Positions 5,761 to 8,112 of a stretch of 8,112 nt of DNA are shown one piece after another. This stretch comes from Clostridia bacterium (GTDB taxonomy: Bacteria > Bacillota > Clostridia > Christensenellales > Borkfalkiaceae). Positions within the stretch are counted from its first letter, which is position 1, and every line of letters starts with the position of its first letter. The notes beneath the pieces were generated by a model. That model was not told the DNA's origin, did no database searches, and was given only the letters and a program-made list of their open reading frames with translations. The position numbers and the translations under genes were made by a program. The DNA lies in the NCBI GenBank assembly GCA_029052615.1, contig JAIDIR010000190.1:1-8112 (forward strand). The letters are read 5' to 3'.

Positions 5761-6954
5761 ATGAAGGTTGAATTGCTTGCGCCTGCGGGCGGTTTTTCAA
5801 AACTTAAAACGGCGTTTTACTTCGGGGCGGACGCGGCTTACATTGGCGGTAAGGCGTTTTCGTTGCGCTCGTTTGCAGATAATTTCGACGCGGACGAACT
5901 CAAAAACGCGGTAAGCCTTGCGCACTCTCTCGGCAAAAAGGTGTACGTAACCGCAAATATATTTGCGCGCAACGCAGATTTCGGCGCGCTGGAAGATTAT
6001 TTTAAGTACATATACAGCGTGGGCGTGGACGCGGCTATCATATCGGACAGCGGCGTGTTCTACGCGGCAAAAAAGGCGGCGCCCGAGCTTGCCGTGCATA
6101 TTTCCACGCAGGCGAACTTAACCAATAAATACGCCGTGAAATTCTGGAAGGAGCAGGGCGCGGCGCGTGCGATTCTGGCGCGCGAGCTCTCGCTTAACGA
6201 AATAAAAGAAATTCACGAGTTCGTGCCCGATATCGAGCTGGAAGCGTTCGTGCACGGCGCGATGTGCATTTCCTATTCGGGCAGGTGCCTTTTATCCGAC
6301 TACCTGTCGGGCAGATCTTCCAACCGCGGCGAATGCGTGCAGGCGTGCAGGTGGAACTACACGGTCAAAAAGCACGACCTTGGCGCGGAGAGCGGCGAGC
6401 TTGCGCTGGAAGAGGACGAGCGCGGCACCTACATTTTCAACAGCAAGGACTTGAATATGTCCGCGCACCTGAAAGAGATGGCGGAGGCGGGCGTCTGCTC
6501 CTTTAAAATCGAGGGGCGAATGAAGAGCGAATATTACCTTGCAACCGTAATTAACGCCTACCGCAGGTGTCTGGACGGCGGCTATAACGAAGTTATCGAG
6601 CGCGAGCTTACGACAGCCGCGCACCGCGACTACACCACCGCATATATGCTGGGCGAAAACCGCGCGACGGTTAACTATTCGGACAGTCAGGCGAAGGGCG
6701 ACTGCGACTATATTGCCAACGTGCTTGCGGGCGGCAACGGAGTTGCAACCGTGGAAATGCGCGGGCGGTTTAAGGTCGGCGATACTCTGGAAGTGCTTTC
6801 GCCTTCGGATAATTTCGGAAAGGCGTTCAAGGTAGAGCGCGCAAAAAACGGCGCGGGAGAGGATACGGACGATTGCAAACTCGTGCAGGAGCACTATACG
6901 ATAAACTGCCCCTACGACCTTTCTGCGGGCGACATACTGAGGCGCAGGAAATAA
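5761..6954 (+). CDS. trhP: U32 family protein, TrhP-like tRNA 5-hydroxyuridine 34 synthesis factor
   Basis: The 397-residue product opens with the family hallmark ELLAPAGGF and GADAAYIGG (22-30). It contains the U32 signature from EAFVHGAMC to GRCLLS at 161-179. Four cysteines, C169, C176, C192 and C196, are spaced as in U32 proteins, where such cysteines are thought to hold an iron-sulfur cluster. NRGEC and QACRW surround the second pair. FNSKDLNM (226-233) and FKIEGRMKS (248-256) are further conserved stretches. Residues from about 315 form the smaller beta-rich C-terminal part. Despite the old name peptidase, TrhP (YegQ in E. coli, YrrN/YrrO in Bacillus) acts in prephenate-dependent hydroxylation of tRNA uridine 34. 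The neighbouring methyltransferase of the TrmR type uses that product, which favours TrhP over RlhA or the ubiquinone U32 proteins. Length is nearest the longer YrrO type. Bacillus has two copies in a row; here there is one, followed directly by aroA. Confidence 0.85.
   Translation: MKVELLAPAGGFSKLKTAFYFGADAAYIGGKAFSLRSFADNFDADELKNAVSLAHSLGKKVYVTANIFARNADFGALEDYFKYIYSVGVDAAIISDSGVFYAAKKAAPELAVHISTQANLTNKYAVKFWKEQGAARAILARELSLNEIKEIHEFVPDIELEAFVHGAMCISYSGRCLLSDYLSGRSSNRGECVQACRWNYTVKKHDLGAESGELALEEDERGTYIFNSKDLNMSAHLKEMAEAGVCSFKIEGRMKSEYYLATVINAYRRCLDGGYNEVIERELTTAAHRDYTTAYMLGENRATVNYSDSQAKGDCDYIANVLAGGNGVATVEMRGRFKVGDTLEVLSPSDNFGKAFKVERAKNGAGEDTDDCKLVQEHYTINCPYDLSAGDILRRRK
6946..6949 (+). promoter_or_regulatory. 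Ribosome binding site of aroA inside the end of trhP
   Basis: AGGA lies within the last codons of the U32 gene, seven bases before the ATG at 6957. The ATG itself is two bases past the U32 stop. This supports the chosen start and co-translation of the two genes. Confidence 0.7.
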
Positions 6955-6956
6955 CT

Positions 6957-8112
6957 ATGGATTACAAAGTAAGAAGCATTTACGGGAAAATCAATAATAA
7001 AAGTGCGGCGGTGCGGGTGCCCGGTTCTAAGAGCATTACGGCGCGCGCGTTGCTTATTGCCGCGCTGGCGGAGGGCGAAAGTACGCTTTACGGCGCGCAG
7101 CTTTCGGACGACTGCGCAACCTTTTTAAACGCGGTAAAGGCGCTGGGCATAGGCGTGAGCGTTGATGGCACGACTGTTAAAGTGCGCGGCTGCGGCGGCA
7201 AGCTTCCCGTTACGAGCGGCGAGGTTTACGTGGGTAGCGCGGGCACGGCGGCAAGGTTTATAACCGCTATGCTTGCCTTTTGCGAGGGGGAGTTTAAGCT
7301 GACCTCTTCCGAACAGATGCAAAAGCGCCCCCAGGCGGCGCTTATCGGCGCGCTTAAAAGTGTGGGCGCACAGTTTGAATTCCACGGCGAAGAGAATTGC
7401 TTTCCGTTTACGATTCGCGGAACGCGCTCGCCAGAGGACTGCGTGCGCGTGGACGTTACCAAGAGCAGTCAGTTTTTGTCCGCTTTATTGATGGCGGGCG
7501 TGCTTGCGGACAAGCCCTTTAAAATCGCCGTCGAGGGCAACCACGGAATGGACTACGTCAATATGACCATTGATATGATGTGGTCGTTCGGCGTGACCGT
7601 TGAGGAAGATAACGGCACGTATACCGTAAGCGGCGGCTATTCGGCTAAAAAGTACGATATCGAGCCGGACGTTTCGGCGGCTTGTTATTTCTATGCGGCG
7701 AATAAAATTCTGGGCACGGATATAAAGGTTTCGGGCATTATGCCGCACACCGTGCAGGGCGATATCAAGTTTATCAACCTTATCAAAAATTTCGACGGCG
7801 GCATGGTGGATATGTCGGCTTTTTCCGACCAGGCGCTTACGCTTGCGGCAATCGCACCCTTCCTTTCAAGCCCTACGGAAATTACGGGCGTTGCGCATAT
7901 CCGCGGACAGGAGTGCGACAGAATTTCGGCAATCGTGAGCAACCTTACCGCTATGGGCGTGACCTGCGAGGAGTGGGAGGACGGCGTTAAAATTTATCCC
8001 TGCAAGGACGTGCACGGCGCGGAGATTGAAACCTTCGGCGACCACCGCGTTGCAATGGCGTTTGCCGTTGCGGGCTTGCGCGTCGACGGAATTATAATCA
8101 AAAACGCCGAGG
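6957..8112 (+). CDS. aroA: 3-phosphoshikimate 1-carboxyvinyltransferase (EPSP synthase), incomplete at the window edge
   Basis: AroA joins phosphoenolpyruvate to shikimate 3-phosphate to give EPSP, the sixth step of the shikimate pathway, in the cytoplasm. The frame is open for 385 codons to the window end; about 40 residues, including the final Lys region, are missing. Visible motifs are PGSKSITAR (Lys25, Ser26, Arg30), GSAGTAAR (93-100), KRP with Arg124, SSQF (170-173), DYVNMTI with Tyr200, PDVSAACYF, SDQA with the likely catalytic Asp291, ECDRI (319-323) and FGDHRVAMAF (His363, Arg364). These fall in the order and at nearly the numbering of E. coli AroA. Two ligand positions differ: Ser94 stands where E. 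coli has Asn94, and Gln318 where it has Lys340. Actinobacterial AroA also departs from Lys there, so the enzyme is probably functional. It follows trhP by two bases. Its product leads to prephenate, which TrhP chemistry needs. Confidence 0.93.
   Translation, partial: MDYKVRSIYGKINNKSAAVRVPGSKSITARALLIAALAEGESTLYGAQLSDDCATFLNAVKALGIGVSVDGTTVKVRGCGGKLPVTSGEVYVGSAGTAARFITAMLAFCEGEFKLTSSEQMQKRPQAALIGALKSVGAQFEFHGEENCFPFTIRGTRSPEDCVRVDVTKSSQFLSALLMAGVLADKPFKIAVEGNHGMDYVNMTIDMMWSFGVTVEEDNGTYTVSGGYSAKKYDIEPDVSAACYFYAANKILGTDIKVSGIMPHTVQGDIKFINLIKNFDGGMVDMSAFSDQALTLAAIAPFLSSPTEITGVAHIRGQECDRISAIVSNLTAMGVTCEEWEDGVKIYPCKDVHGAEIETFGDHRVAMAFAVAGLRVDGIIIKNAE

Noticed and set aside
6292..6894. 200-codon minus-strand open frame inside the U32 gene
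   Set aside because: The + strand frame encodes a clear U32 protein throughout; the reverse frame has no recognisable motif or start signal.

Overview
The window is bacterial with standard-code genes, all on the + strand, tightly packed and preceded by Shine-Dalgarno sequences. RNase J, a TrmR/YrrM-type methyltransferase next to a U32 protein, and moderately GC-rich coding DNA with AT-rich spacers all suggest a Firmicutes/Clostridia chromosome, probably an uncultured gut-type lineage. The taxon is an inference; there is no rRNA gene or other marker to fix it.

Layout. Positions 2-76 hold the tail of an upstream gene. Positions 77-258 are an AT-rich intergenic stretch with a weak terminator candidate, A-tracts and a good sigma-A-type promoter (TTTACA-17 bp-TAAACT). 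Positions 259-3057 encode a 932-residue cytoplasmic-type protein of unknown function. It has about 21 degenerate helical repeats, an 18-residue coiled-coil duplication, an 82-residue glutamate tract and a compact C-terminal domain. Positions 3058-3183 are a spacer with a terminator-like hairpin. After that come four genes spaced 2-10 bp apart: RNase J (3184-5073), a TrmR-like tRNA methyltransferase (5079-5750), a TrhP-like U32 protein (5761-6954) and EPSP synthase AroA (6957 to the window edge, incomplete).

How the genes fit together. TrhP-type proteins make 5-hydroxyuridine at tRNA position 34 in a prephenate-dependent way. TrmR methylates that product to 5-methoxyuridine. AroA makes EPSP, which leads through chorismate to prephenate. 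The last three genes can therefore be read as one supply-and-use chain from the shikimate pathway to wobble-base modification, placed behind an mRNA-decay nuclease. That functional link is an inference from gene order plus known family biochemistry.

The least explained element is the long repeat protein at 259-3057. I can describe its architecture but not its function.
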